From Macrococcus bovicus (lineage in GTDB: Bacteria; Bacillota; Bacilli; Staphylococcales; Staphylococcaceae), in assembly GCF_004359575.1 (NCBI RefSeq), contig NZ_SCWF01000004.1, positions 1 through 64,000 on the forward strand: a stretch of DNA of 64,000 nt, given 5' to 3'. Numbering within the stretch: the first letter of the stretch is position 1; the number at the start of each line of letters is the position of its first letter. The notes below the pieces were generated by a model. The model saw nothing but the letters and a program-made list of their open reading frames with translations, was not told where the DNA came from and ran no database searches. Shown in pieces: positions 1 to 8,245 of this stretch. The translations under genes and the position numbers were made by a program.

Positions 1-10
1 TTCTCACCCT

Positions 11-127
11 GTCTGGTGATGATGGCAGAGAGGTCACACCTGTTCCCATACCGAACACAGAAGTTAAGCTCTCTAGCGCCGATGGTAGTTGGACTTACGT
101 TCCGCGAGAGTAGGACGTTGCCGGGCA
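11..127 (+). rRNA. rrf: 5S ribosomal RNA
   Basis: The sequence carries the conserved 5S core of Firmicutes, including the stretch around positions 41-75 (ACACCTGTTCCCATACCGAA, then AGAAGTTAAGCTCT) and the GTTCCGCGAGAGTAGGACG arm near the 3' end. The terminal stem pairs the 5' TCTGG region with the 3' CCGGG region. It lies 10 bp before the first tRNA, as expected at the end of an rRNA operon; the 16S and 23S genes would be left of the window. Ends are approximate by a few bases. Confidence 0.95.
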
Positions 128-137
128 GTTTTATTAC

Positions 138-213
138 GGAGGATTAGCTCAGCTGGGAGAGCATCTGCCTTACAAGCAGAGGGTCGGCGGTTCGATCCCG
201 TCATCCTCCACCA
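138..213 (+). tRNA. tRNA-Val (anticodon TAC)
   Basis: A complete cloverleaf: the 7-bp acceptor GGAGGAT pairs with ATCCTCC, the anticodon loop is CTTACAA, and the 3' CCA is encoded. First tRNA after the 5S gene, as in other Bacillales rrn clusters. Confidence 0.97.
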
Positions 214-223
214 TTTCTATTAT

Positions 224-299
<76 letters not shown>

Positions 300-304
300 T
301 GTTA

Positions 305-377
305 GAGCCATTAGCTCAGTTGGTAGAGCATTTGACTTTTAATCAAAGGGTCAGAGGTTCGAATCCTCTATGGCTCA
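305..377 (+). tRNA. tRNA-Lys (anticodon TTT)
   Basis: Acceptor GAGCCAT pairs with ATGGCTC; loop CTTTTAA gives anticodon TTT. The 3' CCA is not encoded, so tRNA nucleotidyltransferase must add it. Confidence 0.97.
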
Positions 378-397
378 TCCTTATTTCAAATTTAATT

Positions 398-481
398 GCG
401 GGTGTGGCGGAACTGGCAGACGCACTAGACTTAGGATCTAGCGCCTACGGCGTGGGGGTTCGACTCCCTTCACCCGCACCA
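398..481 (+). tRNA. tRNA-Leu (anticodon TAG)
   Basis: Class II tRNA with a long variable arm. Acceptor GCGGGTG pairs with CACCCGC, anticodon TAG, CCA encoded. Confidence 0.97.
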
Positions 482-486
482 TATAA

Positions 487-561
487 GCGGAAGTAGTTCA
501 GTGGTAGAATACAACCTTGCCAAGGTTGGGGTCGCGGGTTCGAATCCCGTCTTCCGCTCCA
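487..561 (+). tRNA. tRNA-Gly (anticodon GCC)
   Basis: Acceptor GCGGAAG pairs with CTTCCGC, loop TTGCCAA, CCA encoded. Confidence 0.97.
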
Positions 562-591
562 TTATTTTGACTTAAATCCTTTATTATATTA

Positions 592-680
592 GCCGGGGTG
601 GCGGAACTGGCAGACGCACAGGACTTAAAATCCTGCGGTAAGTGATTACCGTACCGGTTCGATTCCGGTCCTCGGCACCA
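592..680 (+). tRNA. tRNA-Leu (anticodon TAA)
   Basis: Class II tRNA with a long variable arm, anticodon TAA in loop CTTAAAA, CCA encoded. Confidence 0.97.
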
Positions 681-692
681 TTCAAATATTCA

Positions 693-769
693 GCGCCCGT
701 AGCTCAATTGGATAGAGCGTTTGACTACGGATCAAAAGGTTAGGGGTTCGACTCCTCTCGGGCGCGCCA
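693..769 (+). tRNA. tRNA-Arg (anticodon ACG)
   Basis: Acceptor GCGCCCG pairs with CGGGCGC; loop CTACGGA gives ACG, whose A34 is normally deaminated to inosine by TadA. CCA encoded. Confidence 0.97.
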
Positions 770-779
770 TTTATAGCTA

Positions 780-853
780 CGGGAAGTAGCTCAGCTTGGT
801 AGAGCACTTGGTTTGGGACCAAGGGGTCGCAGGTTCGAATCCTGTCTTCCCGA
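780..853 (+). tRNA. tRNA-Pro (anticodon TGG)
   Basis: Acceptor CGGGAAG pairs with CTTCCCG, loop TTTGGGA, no encoded CCA. Confidence 0.97.
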
Positions 854-876
854 CTTACTTCTTTAAGCATAAAAAT

Positions 877-952
877 GGGGGCTTAGCTCAGCTGGGAGAG
901 CGCCTGCTTTGCACGCAGGAGGTCAGCGGTTCGATCCCGCTAGTCTCCACCA
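877..952 (+). tRNA. tRNA-Ala (anticodon TGC)
   Basis: Acceptor GGGGGCT pairs with AGTCTCC using two G-U pairs; anticodon TGC, CCA encoded. Confidence 0.96.
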
Positions 953-975
953 TTTTAAATAATCAATCTTATATC

Positions 976-1049
976 GGCGGCGTAGCTCAGCTGGCTAGAG
1001 CGTACGGTTCATACCCGTGAGGTCGGGGGTTCGATCCCCTCTGCCGCCA
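976..1049 (+). tRNA. tRNA-Met, elongator (anticodon CAT)
   Basis: Acceptor GGCGGCG with a G-U pair at its base, anticodon CAT, no encoded CCA. Body and cluster position match the Bacillus elongator tRNA-Met rather than the initiator, which is at 1310. Confidence 0.9.
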
Positions 1050-1081
1050 CTAACTTTTTTAATAGTGAAACCTTGGATTTA

Positions 1082-1155
1082 GGACCTTTAGCTCAGTTGG
1101 TTAGAGCAAACGGCTCATAACCGTTGGGTCGCAGGTTCGAGTCCTGCAAGGTCCA
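1082..1155 (+). tRNA. tRNA-Ile2 (anticodon CAT, lysidine-modified)
   Basis: Acceptor GGACCTT pairs with AAGGTCC, anticodon CAT, no encoded CCA. The body matches the Bacillus tRNA-Ile2 at the same place in the cluster. C34 would be converted to lysidine by TilS so that it reads AUA. It is identified by body similarity; the anticodon alone would suggest Met. Confidence 0.85.
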
Positions 1156-1165
1156 CTTATATAAT

Positions 1166-1258
1166 GGAGGAATACCCAAGTCCGGCTGAAGGGATCGGTC
1201 TTGAAAACCGACAGGGGCTTAACGGCTCGCGGGGGTTCGAATCCCTCTTCCTCCGCCA
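1166..1258 (+). tRNA. tRNA-Ser (anticodon TGA)
   Basis: Class II tRNA, acceptor GGAGGAA pairs with TTCCTCC, loop CTTGAAA, long variable arm, CCA encoded. Confidence 0.97.
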
Positions 1259-1309
1259 TTATTTTTACTTCAGCATACAACTAGAATACGCATACTTATT
1301 TATTATTAT

Positions 1310-1383
<74 letters not shown>

Positions 1384-1390
1384 TTACAAT

Positions 1391-1466
1391 GGTCCCGTGG
1401 TGTAGCGGTTAACATGCCTGCCTGTCACGCAGGAGATCGCGGGTTCGATTCCCGTCGGGACCGCCA
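1391..1466 (+). tRNA. tRNA-Asp (anticodon GTC)
   Basis: Acceptor GGTCCCG pairs with CGGGACC, anticodon GTC, CCA encoded. Confidence 0.97.
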
Positions 1467-1472
1467 TTGTAT

Positions 1473-1545
1473 GGCTCAGTAGCTCAGTCGGTAGAGCAAT
1501 GGATTGAAAATCCATGTGTCGGCGGTTCGATTCCGTCCTGAGCCA
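1473..1545 (+). tRNA. tRNA-Phe (anticodon GAA)
   Basis: Acceptor GGCTCAG pairs with CTGAGCC, loop TTGAAAA, no encoded CCA. Confidence 0.97.
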
Positions 1546-1557
1546 TCTTTTTATTAT

Positions 1558-1633
<76 letters not shown>

Positions 1634-1638
1634 TGCAT

Positions 1639-1722
1639 GGAGGGGTAGCGAAGTGGCTAAACGCGGCGGACTGTAAATCCGCTCCTTCGGGTTCGGCAGT
1701 TCGAATCTGCCCCCCTCCACCA
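1639..1722 (+). tRNA. tRNA-Tyr (anticodon GTA)
   Basis: Class II tRNA with a variable arm, acceptor GGAGGGG pairs with CCCCTCC, anticodon GTA, CCA encoded. Confidence 0.97.
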
Positions 1723-1733
1723 TTCTTAATAGT

Positions 1734-1807
1734 AGGGGCATAGTTTAACGGTAGAATAGAGGTCTCCAAAACCTTTGATGTGGGTTCGATTCCTACTGCC
1801 CCTGCCA
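1734..1807 (+). tRNA. tRNA-Trp (anticodon CCA)
   Basis: Acceptor AGGGGCA pairs with TGCCCCT, loop CTCCAAA, 3' CCA encoded. Confidence 0.97.
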
Positions 1808-1808
1808 T

Positions 1809-1882
1809 GGCGATTGTGGCGAAGTGGTTAACGCATCGGATTGTGGTTCCGACATTCGTGGGTTCGATTCCCATCAGTCGCC
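1809..1882 (+). tRNA. tRNA-His (anticodon GTG)
   Basis: The extra G at position -1, diagnostic of tRNA-His, is at 1809 and faces C73 at 1882. Anticodon GTG, no complete encoded CCA. Confidence 0.96.
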
Positions 1883-1892
1883 CTTTGATCAT

Positions 1893-1964
1893 TGGGGTAT
1901 AGCCAAGCGGTAAGGCAACGGACTTTGACTCCGTCACTCGTTGGTTCGAATCCAGCTACCCCAG
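1893..1964 (+). tRNA. tRNA-Gln (anticodon TTG)
   Basis: Acceptor TGGGGTA pairs with TACCCCA, loop TTTTGAC-type with anticodon TTG, no encoded CCA. Confidence 0.96.
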
Positions 1965-1974
1965 CTTTTCATTA

Positions 1975-2048
1975 GGCGCCATAGCCAAGTGGTAAGGCCG
2001 AGGTCTGCAACACCTCTATCATCGGTTCAAATCCGGTTGGCGCCTCCA
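1975..2048 (+). tRNA. tRNA-Cys (anticodon GCA)
   Basis: Acceptor GGCGCCA pairs with TGGCGCC, discriminator T, anticodon GCA, CCA encoded. Last gene of the rrn-linked cluster. Confidence 0.97.
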
Positions 2049-2101
2049 TCTTAATTAAATGAATTTTGATGCAGGAGTAATCCTGTCTTTTTTATATTCT
2101 G

Positions 2102-2135
2102 AAACTCTCCATCTATATGACGGAGAGTTTTTTTA
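2102..2135 (+). terminator. Terminator of the rRNA-tRNA operon
   Basis: AAACTCTCC (2102-2110) pairs with GGAGAGTTT (2122-2130) and a T run follows. A weaker CAGGA/TCCTG hairpin with Ts at 2072-2093 lies just before it, so termination may occur at tandem sites. Confidence 0.88.
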
Positions 2136-2239
2136 TTTACCTTAAAGTTTTCTTAAATATATTCAGAGGGACTATCAATTTCTGACAATTCAATCTATAC
2201 TTTAATTGAATTACATTAATTAGAAAAAGAGGTGTCAGC

Positions 2240-3265
2240 ATGAAAAAAACAGCATTTACTTTACTCGCAGCCACTCTGATGACCACGGGTCTTGCAGGAA
2301 CAGCAGGTGCCGCAGCAAAGCCTATTGCACTACCCGATCTGAAGAACAAAGAGACAGTCAGTCAGCTGAAGAAGGGGACGTATGCAGTCAAAGGCGTTAA
2401 ACTGAATACGACATACGCACAGGCAGTAAAAGTACTGGGTACGCCGATTAACGAGTACGAAATAAGAAGTGATGAATGGGCGATGGTCGATGCATCATAC
2501 GGCCCCGTGAGTTTTACTGCCGGTGAAGAAAATCGTCATGCTGAAATAAGCCAGATGAAGCTGCAGAGCTTCTTATTTGACAGCACGAAGAAACCTGTCA
2601 AGCTGAAGGATATTCAGAAAAACCTGGGTAAGTCTAGCTTTACTGATTTCTATGATAATGAGACGAAGAATATTAAAGATGACTTCCTGACACGCACATA
2701 TGGCCATCTCACCATCAACTTTGAACGCCCGACAGGGGAATGGACAGTCAGTGGCTATTCAACTGATTATGAAGGTGCAGAAAAGGTTGATCCGTCTCAG
2801 CTGAAGGATGCTGATATTAAAGACCCGACAATAGCAAATATCAAAGCGATGACAAAGGGGGATTATCAGTTATTCGGTGTGAAGCCCGGCATGTCAAAAG
2901 CAGAAGTCCTGACGAAGATCGGAGACTCATCATCTGATGACATCATCCGTGTAAAAGGTAAGGTTAAAGCAGTATCAGCGACGTACGGCCAGAGTATGAA
3001 CCTGGTCCTCAGCTACAATGTACCAGCCGGCAATCAGCTGAAATCCCTGCGTTATGAGCTTCAAGGTGACAAGGAACTGAAGCTCACAGACCTGGAGAAA
3101 CATCTCGGCAAAGCGACAACCGTTAAAAATAGCAGCTATACAAATGAGGATGGAACAGAGAAATTCAAAGTCTATACAACAACGCGCACATACGGTAAAC
3201 ATCTGACCGTCAATGCAGAGAAGAGCGGTAAGGCCTTTATCGTGCAGTCAGTCAGCTATCAGTAA
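2240..3265 (+). CDS. Secreted protein with two copies of a SmpA/DUF4309-like domain
   Basis: This 341-residue protein starts with a clear Sec signal peptide (MKKTAF, a hydrophobic stretch to about residue 20, AGA-AA cleavage region) and has no lipobox or LPXTG anchor, so it is probably secreted. The mature part is an internal duplication. Residues about 45-180 and 203-341 both follow the plan G-V-K-x(2-3)-T/S-x-A-x-V-x(2)-L/I-G, then L-x-D-I/L-x-K-x-L-G-K, then TRTYG-H-L-T, then a W/F-x-V-x-S-x-S end. That layout recalls SmpA/OmlA-like or DUF4309 domains seen in Bacillota lipoproteins; family membership is my inference. RBS AGAGGTG lies 6 nt before ATG. Monocistronic between the rrn terminator and its own. 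The function is unknown. Related domains occur at 3564 and 8595. Confidence 0.8.
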   Translation: MKKTAFTLLAATLMTTGLAGTAGAAAKPIALPDLKNKETVSQLKKGTYAVKGVKLNTTYAQAVKVLGTPINEYEIRSDEWAMVDASYGPVSFTAGEENRHAEISQMKLQSFLFDSTKKPVKLKDIQKNLGKSSFTDFYDNETKNIKDDFLTRTYGHLTINFERPTGEWTVSGYSTDYEGAEKVDPSQLKDADIKDPTIANIKAMTKGDYQLFGVKPGMSKAEVLTKIGDSSSDDIIRVKGKVKAVSATYGQSMNLVLSYNVPAGNQLKSLRYELQGDKELKLTDLEKHLGKATTVKNSSYTNEDGTEKFKVYTTTRTYGKHLTVNAEKSGKAFIVQSVSYQ

Positions 3266-3293
3266 GAAAAGACCAGGCAACTGGTCTTTTTTC
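3266..3293 (+). terminator. Terminator of the secreted-protein gene
   Basis: The hairpin AAGACCAG-GCAA-CTGGTCTT ends in a T run directly after the stop codon of the preceding gene. Confidence 0.88.
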
Positions 3294-3297
3294 TGTC

Positions 3298-3326
3298 TTG
3301 ACGATAACCGGAAATTCTTCTATAAT
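3298..3326 (+). promoter_or_regulatory. Promoter of tRNA-Leu(CAA)
   Basis: A near-consensus sigma-A promoter: TTGACG (3298-3303), 17-bp spacer, TATAAT (3321-3326). Transcription would begin near 3333, about 16 nt before the mature tRNA. The -35 box lies at the end of the preceding terminator's T run. Confidence 0.85.
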
Positions 3327-3348
3327 TAATATATTGTTTTTAACTCAA

Positions 3349-3430
3349 GCCACCGTGGCGGAATTGGCAGACGCGCCGGACTCAAAATCCGGTTCCTCAC
3401 GGAGTGTCGGTTCGACCCCGACCGGTGGTA
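3349..3430 (+). tRNA. tRNA-Leu (anticodon CAA), solitary
   Basis: Class II tRNA: acceptor GCCACCG pairs with CGGTGGT (one G-U), loop CTCAAAA gives CAA, long variable arm, no encoded CCA. It has its own strong promoter and terminator, separate from the rrn cluster. Confidence 0.96.
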
Positions 3431-3436
3431 TCACAG

Positions 3437-3472
3437 AAAGCCCCTGAACATCAAGTTCAGGGGCTTTTTTTC
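3437..3472 (+). terminator. Terminator of tRNA-Leu(CAA)
   Basis: AAAGCCCCTGAAC pairs with GTTCAGGGGCTTT around a short loop, followed by eight Ts. Confidence 0.93.
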
Positions 3473-3563
3473 TTTGTAGAAGGGTATCCATTTAATTACA
3501 AATAATTTATACTATTAATGTAAATATATATCAAATGACTAAATAAAAGAAAAGAGGGACATG

Positions 3564-4757
3564 ATGAAGCGATTGATGATGGTGGCAGCAGCTTCGTTGT
3601 TACTGGCAGCCTGTTCAAATGAAGATAAGATGGAAGAGACAGCAAGTCAGAAATCAGTTGACCTGAAAACGGAAGAGAATACTGCTGAGACTAAAGCGCC
3701 AGAGCCTTCAACTGAAGAGCAAACGACTGAGCCAGCGGAAAAGAAAGAGGCAAAATCCGTAGAGCAGTCAGAAGGTATCTCTTATATCACTCAAGATGGG
3801 AAAGTCGATATTCTATCAAAAGACTTTATCAATGACTATTTTTATCATAATTACATTAATGAGTTTGGAGGTATCACCGTCGGCATGCCGATCAATGAGG
3901 TGGAAAAGCTGTATGGTCAGTCCAGTGGACATGGTCGAGCAGCACAGTACCCGACAACTGGTAAATTCGGTGATATCGCGCTCGATTACCCAGATGGCTA
4001 TGTAGAGAATATCTTCATTAATCCTTCAATGAAAGTGACGAAAAGTCAGGTAGAAGCGGCATACGGCATGCCGACAGAAACTGAAGCTTCAGCACCATTA
4101 TCTAGCGACCCCGATATTTATATTTATGACAGCAATAAAAATAACGGTTATAAGATTGTCGTGTTATTTGAAGGCGACCAGGTGGTACTGATCGAGCAGC
4201 TTCCGGAAAATGAGAATCATTCCAATGAGGCCAACCAGACCTTCACTGAAGATGACAAACTAGCGATGAGGCAAGCCTTCTATGACTGGGCTGGTGAGCG
4301 AGCGGAGATAGGAAATATGGCGTTCACTGATGAATGGTTCACGCATGGTGCAGCAGGACATGGCGACTGGTACGCTGAGACGCCTGACGGTGATGTGCAG
4401 GCACAGGATTTAGAGAATCCAGGGCACAACGGTTTTCAGATTCACGCTATAGGGGGTGTCGCTTTCTATACGGCAAAAGATGGCTCAACTGGGCAACAAA
4501 GAACTAATGGAAGTACTGCTGAAGGCTATTCTAGGGCAGTTAAGCCGGGAACTGATATTCACAAATATCTCCTTGCTGATAATGGCGTAGTCTATGAGCT
4601 TATTGGTCCGGCCGATCAAGTTGGTTTTACAACGGGATTCGGTGAATACGATGACACAGGCGTAAGAGGAGACTATACACCAGGTGCATCGTTTGAGATT
4701 TCTGGCGACCAAGCAGCCCAGGTCAAATGGCAGGAGATCCTGGCTCAGTATCAGTAA
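3564..4757 (+). CDS. Lipoprotein with SmpA/DUF4309-like domain and C-terminal DUF4767-like domain
   Basis: About 397 residues. Signal peptide MKRLMMVAAASLLLAACS ends in a lipobox (LAAC), so the protein should be diacylglyceryl-anchored to the outer face of the membrane. Residues about 22-65 are a Glu/Thr/Pro/Lys-rich linker. Around 95-215 lies a domain of the same plan as at 2240 (G-I-T-V-G-M-P-I-N-E-V, then T-K-S-Q-V-x(3)-Y-G-M-P). The last 170 residues, beginning TFTEDDKLAMRQAFYDW, resemble the DUF4767 domain of Bacillota lipoproteins (tentative). Two ATGs are adjacent; the AAAGAGGG site at 3551-3558 fits the second (3564) better than 3561. The gene stands alone, with a bidirectional terminator downstream at 4889. 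Function unknown. Confidence 0.8.
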   Translation: MKRLMMVAAASLLLAACSNEDKMEETASQKSVDLKTEENTAETKAPEPSTEEQTTEPAEKKEAKSVEQSEGISYITQDGKVDILSKDFINDYFYHNYINEFGGITVGMPINEVEKLYGQSSGHGRAAQYPTTGKFGDIALDYPDGYVENIFINPSMKVTKSQVEAAYGMPTETEASAPLSSDPDIYIYDSNKNNGYKIVVLFEGDQVVLIEQLPENENHSNEANQTFTEDDKLAMRQAFYDWAGERAEIGNMAFTDEWFTHGAAGHGDWYAETPDGDVQAQDLENPGHNGFQIHAIGGVAFYTAKDGSTGQQRTNGSTAEGYSRAVKPGTDIHKYLLADNGVVYELIGPADQVGFTTGFGEYDDTGVRGDYTPGASFEISGDQAAQVKWQEILAQYQ

Positions 4758-4888
4758 AGATGTGCGAACAATAAGCTTTATGATGGTTAACTGAAACGTA
4801 TCATAATCCTGATATCTATCATCCATCACGTTTTCCTGTAAATGAGATCAATATTTCTTCTGCTGGATGATACAGTGATGATGCATAA

Positions 4889-4942
4889 TAAAAACATTCC
4901 TATCCAATTCATTTGATATGAATTGGACAGGAGTGTTTTTAT
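4889..4942. terminator. Bidirectional terminator between convergent genes
   Basis: A long near-perfect stem: AAAACATTCCTATCCAATTCAT against ATGAATTGGACAGGAGTGTTTT, with a T run on each strand. It serves both the lipoprotein gene and the minus-strand gene ending at 4960. Confidence 0.9.
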
Positions 4943-4959
4943 TTATCCTGCTAATAGAA

Positions 4960-5175
4960 TCAGTTCAAGCTATCGTCATGGTGTTGTATGTTGTCTTGAT
5001 ATACTGTCCAGGCACCCAGTAAGGCGAGTGAAGCTATAAAGATAAAACCCAGGACGGTCAGCGTGAGTCTCAGTAGAGAACCGCCGTCGAATATAACATG
5101 CAGCATAATGTTGTAAGAGACAATCATCATCAACCAGATGGGTAATAAAGCCGCTATCTTTTGACTTCTATTCAT
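4960..5175 (-). CDS. Small two-helix membrane protein, unknown
   Basis: A 71-residue protein with two hydrophobic segments, about residues 9-29 (ALLPIWLMMIVSY region) and 35-57, and a polar His/Asp-rich tail. On the minus strand a GGGTGT site precedes the ATG by 6 nt, which supports translation. The gene is alone, convergent with the lipoprotein gene and divergent from the DCC protein gene. I do not recognise the family. Confidence 0.6.
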   Translation of the reverse strand: MNRSQKIAALLPIWLMMIVSYNIMLHVIFDGGSLLRLTLTVLGFIFIASLALLGAWTVYQDNIQHHDDSLN

Positions 5176-5288
5176 TATGTCACACCCTTCATACTGTTAG
5201 TGTAAATTATTGGGAGTTGAAGTCAAGCTGTAACCATGAGGCTGTTGACCAATAAGTTTATAATAGGAGTTAAAAAGGGGCCTATCAT

Positions 5289-5660
5289 ATGAATATCGTA
5301 TTCTTTGATGATGACTGTTTAATCTGTAACGGCGCTGTACGTCTGCTTATTCGTCTGGATCAAGCTGATCAACTGCATTTTGCGGCACTTAAATCTGAGA
5401 CAGCGCAGCGGAAACTGGCTAACAAAGCGCTGCAGTCCATTGATAGTGTGATTTATTTAAGAGAGGATGAGGCATTCATCTACAGTGAAGCGGTCATAGA
5501 AATCCTGCTGGACCTGGGTTTCAATGTGAGATTCCTCAAAGTGGTGCCCACCACTATTAGAGACAGTCTCTACAAACTCGTTGCGCGTAACCGGCATCAT
5601 TTCACCAGACAAGCCTGTCCACTCCCGACAGCAGCGATGCGCAAAAAGATGCTGGACTGA
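5289..5660 (+). CDS. DCC-type thiol-disulfide oxidoreductase family protein (DUF393, YuxK-like)
   Basis: This 123-residue protein begins with the DUF393 signature: a first strand VFFDDDC followed by C-x2-C (DCLIC, residues 8-12), then an amphipathic helix ending in the FAALKSETAQ motif near residue 37. The family has a thioredoxin-like fold with the redox Cys pair at the N terminus; cellular substrates are mostly unknown. Length is normal for the family. RBS AAAGGGG lies about 9 nt before ATG. It is convergent with the helicase gene, whose stop lies 3 bp away, and no terminator separates them. Confidence 0.88.
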   Translation: MNIVFFDDDCLICNGAVRLLIRLDQADQLHFAALKSETAQRKLANKALQSIDSVIYLREDEAFIYSEAVIEILLDLGFNVRFLKVVPTTIRDSLYKLVARNRHHFTRQACPLPTAAMRKKMLD

Positions 5661-5663
5661 CAG

Positions 5664-7733
5664 TCAGTCACTGCCTATATTGACGAGCGCGAACGGATAG
5701 ATTTTAGCAGCGCCTGCTTCTTTCAGCAGGCTCGCGACAACGGTCAGGGTCCATCTGGAACTGACAAGGTCATCGAGCAACAGTATACGCCGGCCGGTTA
5801 ATGATGGGCTGTCAGCTGGCGTGAGATGTTCCCGCACATTCTGTTCCTGCATCACCGAGTTGTGCATGTCCTGCTGACGGGCCCCGGCACCTGTCCGTGC
5901 CAGTGCCTCGATGTAATCAATGTCGTGCGCTGCAGCGATATGACGCGCCAGTTCCGGTACGAGGTCCGGCCGTCTGACGCTCGGGACAGCGACGACTGTG
6001 TCGATGTCATTGTCTGTGATATGTTCACCCAGGAACTGGCTGATAGTGGTCATTGTCTTGTCTGAATAATGCCCGTTATCCCGTTCCAGCATGAAACGTC
6101 TGCCGATAGGGGAGTAGGCGTCAACGGTATAGGTCCAGCCTGCCTCATACTGCAGTGCTTCATCAATCTTCTTATTATCGGACCAGCGCTTACGCGGCTG
6201 GATGATGCCGTGCAGCTTATTCTTGTAATCTCTGGCCGCAGCGAGATACGGATTGTCGTCTGCCAGGGTAATGAACTGCCGGCCTCTGCAGTGGGCACAG
6301 ATGCCGCAGCGTGACTTTGTATCCGGTGCATCCAGTTCCTCGGCGATGAACTTCATATAGCAGCCCTCATAGCTCACAAATTCCTTCAGGCGTGCCAGTT
6401 CAGCGAGCCGTGTCTGATTGAGCTGCTGCTGGACATGCGCGTTACGTACGGCATCAAATGGTTGGTTCCTGTTCAGAAGATAGCGGCTCTTGTCCTTATA
6501 GATATAGTTATGAACGAAGAGATATTTCAGCACGCCATCCAGTTTCGATACGCTCAGGTTGAATGAAGGCAGGATCTCATTTCTTCTCAGACCCTCCGTG
6601 TGCTGCCCGAGAAGCGTCAGTATCTGCTGCAGCAGCTCAGGGTCCTTATTCGCGCTGTCGATGAAGGACTTGAGAATCTCCTCGTCCTCATCGCCGTGCA
6701 ACAGAATGGCGAGCGCCGCCCTGCCGTCGCGGCCGGCACGTCCGATCTGCTGATAATAGGCGATCAGATTCTGCGGCAGCTGAAAATGAATGACAAAGCC
6801 GATATCCGCCTTATCATAGCCCATACCGAGCTTGACGGTGGAGACGATGACGCGTGCGGCACCGGTATGAAACTGCTCGAGTATCGCTTCTGATATATCT
6901 TCACCGGACGTGTCCTGCACACCGGAATAGTAGGCGACTGCAGAGATGCCGTGCTGAACAAGAAAGTCCGTAACCGACTCACATTCCTTCTTCGTCAGAC
7001 AGTAGATGATACCCTGCTCCCTGCTAAGATACGGATGGCGTATCAGGGCATCGGTGATAAAGGCGAGCCGCTCCACCTTGCTCTGTGACGGATTTACCTG
7101 AATCGAGATATTGTCACGGATCAGGTCGCCGCGGAACACCTGCAGGTCGTCACCGAGCTGATCCTTAATATCCTGGATGACGCGGTCATTGGCTGTCGCC
7201 GTCGTACCGAGGATAGCGATATGGTCCGGGAATGACTGCAGCAGATAGACGATACGCTGATAGTCCGGACGGAAATCATGCCCCCAGTCCGAGATGGAAT
7301 GGGCCTCATCAATGACCACCATCTCGATACCTGAGACCTGACCCAGTCTCTCAATAAACGTCGGGTCCGACAATTTCTCAGGCGAGACGATAATGGCATC
7401 GACTTTATGGAATGACGCATAGATTGTCTCCCAGTCATCGCGGTTATGACTGTTGATGGTGACCACGTTCAGACCGAGACGACTTGCCGCTTCAATCTGG
7501 TTGTGCATCAGCGCGAGAAGCGGACTGATGATCACCGTCGGACCGGCGCCCTGTTCCCGTAGTATCTTCGTGGCAATGAAATAGACAATCGACTTGCCCC
7601 AGCCGGTCTTCTGGATGACCAGCGTCTTCTCTTTCTTGACGACCGCAGTAATCGCCTCAAGCTGACCCGCCCGGAACGCGCTATCCGTCCCGTAGGTCTC
7701 ATGCAGAATCTCCCGTGCACGTTCTTCTATCAA
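5664..7733 (-). CDS. RecQ-family ATP-dependent DNA helicase with C-terminal phosphoribosyltransferase-like domain
   Basis: A 689-residue superfamily 2 helicase. Motifs in order: Walker A QKTGWGKS (about 41-48), DEAH followed by the RecQ-typical SISDWGHDFRPDY (about 145), TATA motif III, HFQLP and GRAGRDG (motif VI), then a zinc-binding cluster with Cys spaced C-x16-C-x2-C-x2-C (about 455-478). After a linker, residues about 560-689 form a PRTase-like domain with RRILLLDDLVSSRWTL near 645-660, the ComF-like PRPP-loop pattern. No HRDC domain is evident. A full-length frame opens at an ATG at 7757 without an RBS. The TTG at 7731-7733 lies 7 nt after a perfect AAAGGAGG on the minus strand, so I choose TTG. 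It probably unwinds forked DNA in repair. What the PRTase part binds is not known to me. Confidence 0.92.
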   Translation of the reverse strand: MIEERAREILHETYGTDSAFRAGQLEAITAVVKKEKTLVIQKTGWGKSIVYFIATKILREQGAGPTVIISPLLALMHNQIEAASRLGLNVVTINSHNRDDWETIYASFHKVDAIIVSPEKLSDPTFIERLGQVSGIEMVVIDEAHSISDWGHDFRPDYQRIVYLLQSFPDHIAILGTTATANDRVIQDIKDQLGDDLQVFRGDLIRDNISIQVNPSQSKVERLAFITDALIRHPYLSREQGIIYCLTKKECESVTDFLVQHGISAVAYYSGVQDTSGEDISEAILEQFHTGAARVIVSTVKLGMGYDKADIGFVIHFQLPQNLIAYYQQIGRAGRDGRAALAILLHGDEDEEILKSFIDSANKDPELLQQILTLLGQHTEGLRRNEILPSFNLSVSKLDGVLKYLFVHNYIYKDKSRYLLNRNQPFDAVRNAHVQQQLNQTRLAELARLKEFVSYEGCYMKFIAEELDAPDTKSRCGICAHCRGRQFITLADDNPYLAAARDYKNKLHGIIQPRKRWSDNKKIDEALQYEAGWTYTVDAYSPIGRRFMLERDNGHYSDKTMTTISQFLGEHITDNDIDTVVAVPSVRRPDLVPELARHIAAAHDIDYIEALARTGAGARQQDMHNSVMQEQNVREHLTPADSPSLTGRRILLLDDLVSSRWTLTVVASLLKEAGAAKIYPFALVNIGSD

Positions 7734-7821
7734 ATGAAGCCCTCCTTTTGATTCCATTGTACTAAAAAACAGGACTAAATCCTAAGCAGTGCGGTAACAT
7801 AGAAAGAAAAAGGAGACGTTT

Positions 7822-8217
7822 ATGAAGACAACAACGATCGGGATAGTCACCGCACTCATCCTGTACGACATCTTGCTCATCTATGACACATTATTCGGGA
7901 CCCATACCGCACCCTTACTGCTCAATATCGATTTCCTGACGCACCGGCCGCATGTCCATATCCTGCTCGAGTTTGCACTCCACACCTTCATCAGCCTGGT
8001 CGTGGCGTGGACAGCCGGCAGTCTCTATGAACGGGGGAGACCGCTCAGACCATTTATGATAGGACTCTTCCTCTTCTTCATCATCCTCTTCCCACTGATG
8101 GTCATAGTGGCAGAATCGCCGGTCTATATCATCTCGCCGAAGGAATTCAGCGGCTGGATGATCGGACATACATTTTATCTGATCACGCTCTATCTATTGA
8201 TAAGAAAAATGTTATAA
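7822..8217 (+). CDS. Four-helix membrane protein, unknown
   Basis: A 131-residue hydrophobic protein with about four membrane segments (near 5-22, 48-68, 78-98, 110-130), connected by short polar loops including YERGRPLRPF. RBS AAAGGAG lies 7 nt before ATG. The following gene begins about 28 bp later, suggesting an operon running rightwards. No family recognised. Confidence 0.6.
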   Translation: MKTTTIGIVTALILYDILLIYDTLFGTHTAPLLLNIDFLTHRPHVHILLEFALHTFISLVVAWTAGSLYERGRPLRPFMIGLFLFFIILFPLMVIVAESPVYIISPKEFSGWMIGHTFYLITLYLLIRKML

Positions 8218-8245
8218 TGTGGATAAAATGAAAAGGGGTGGAGAA

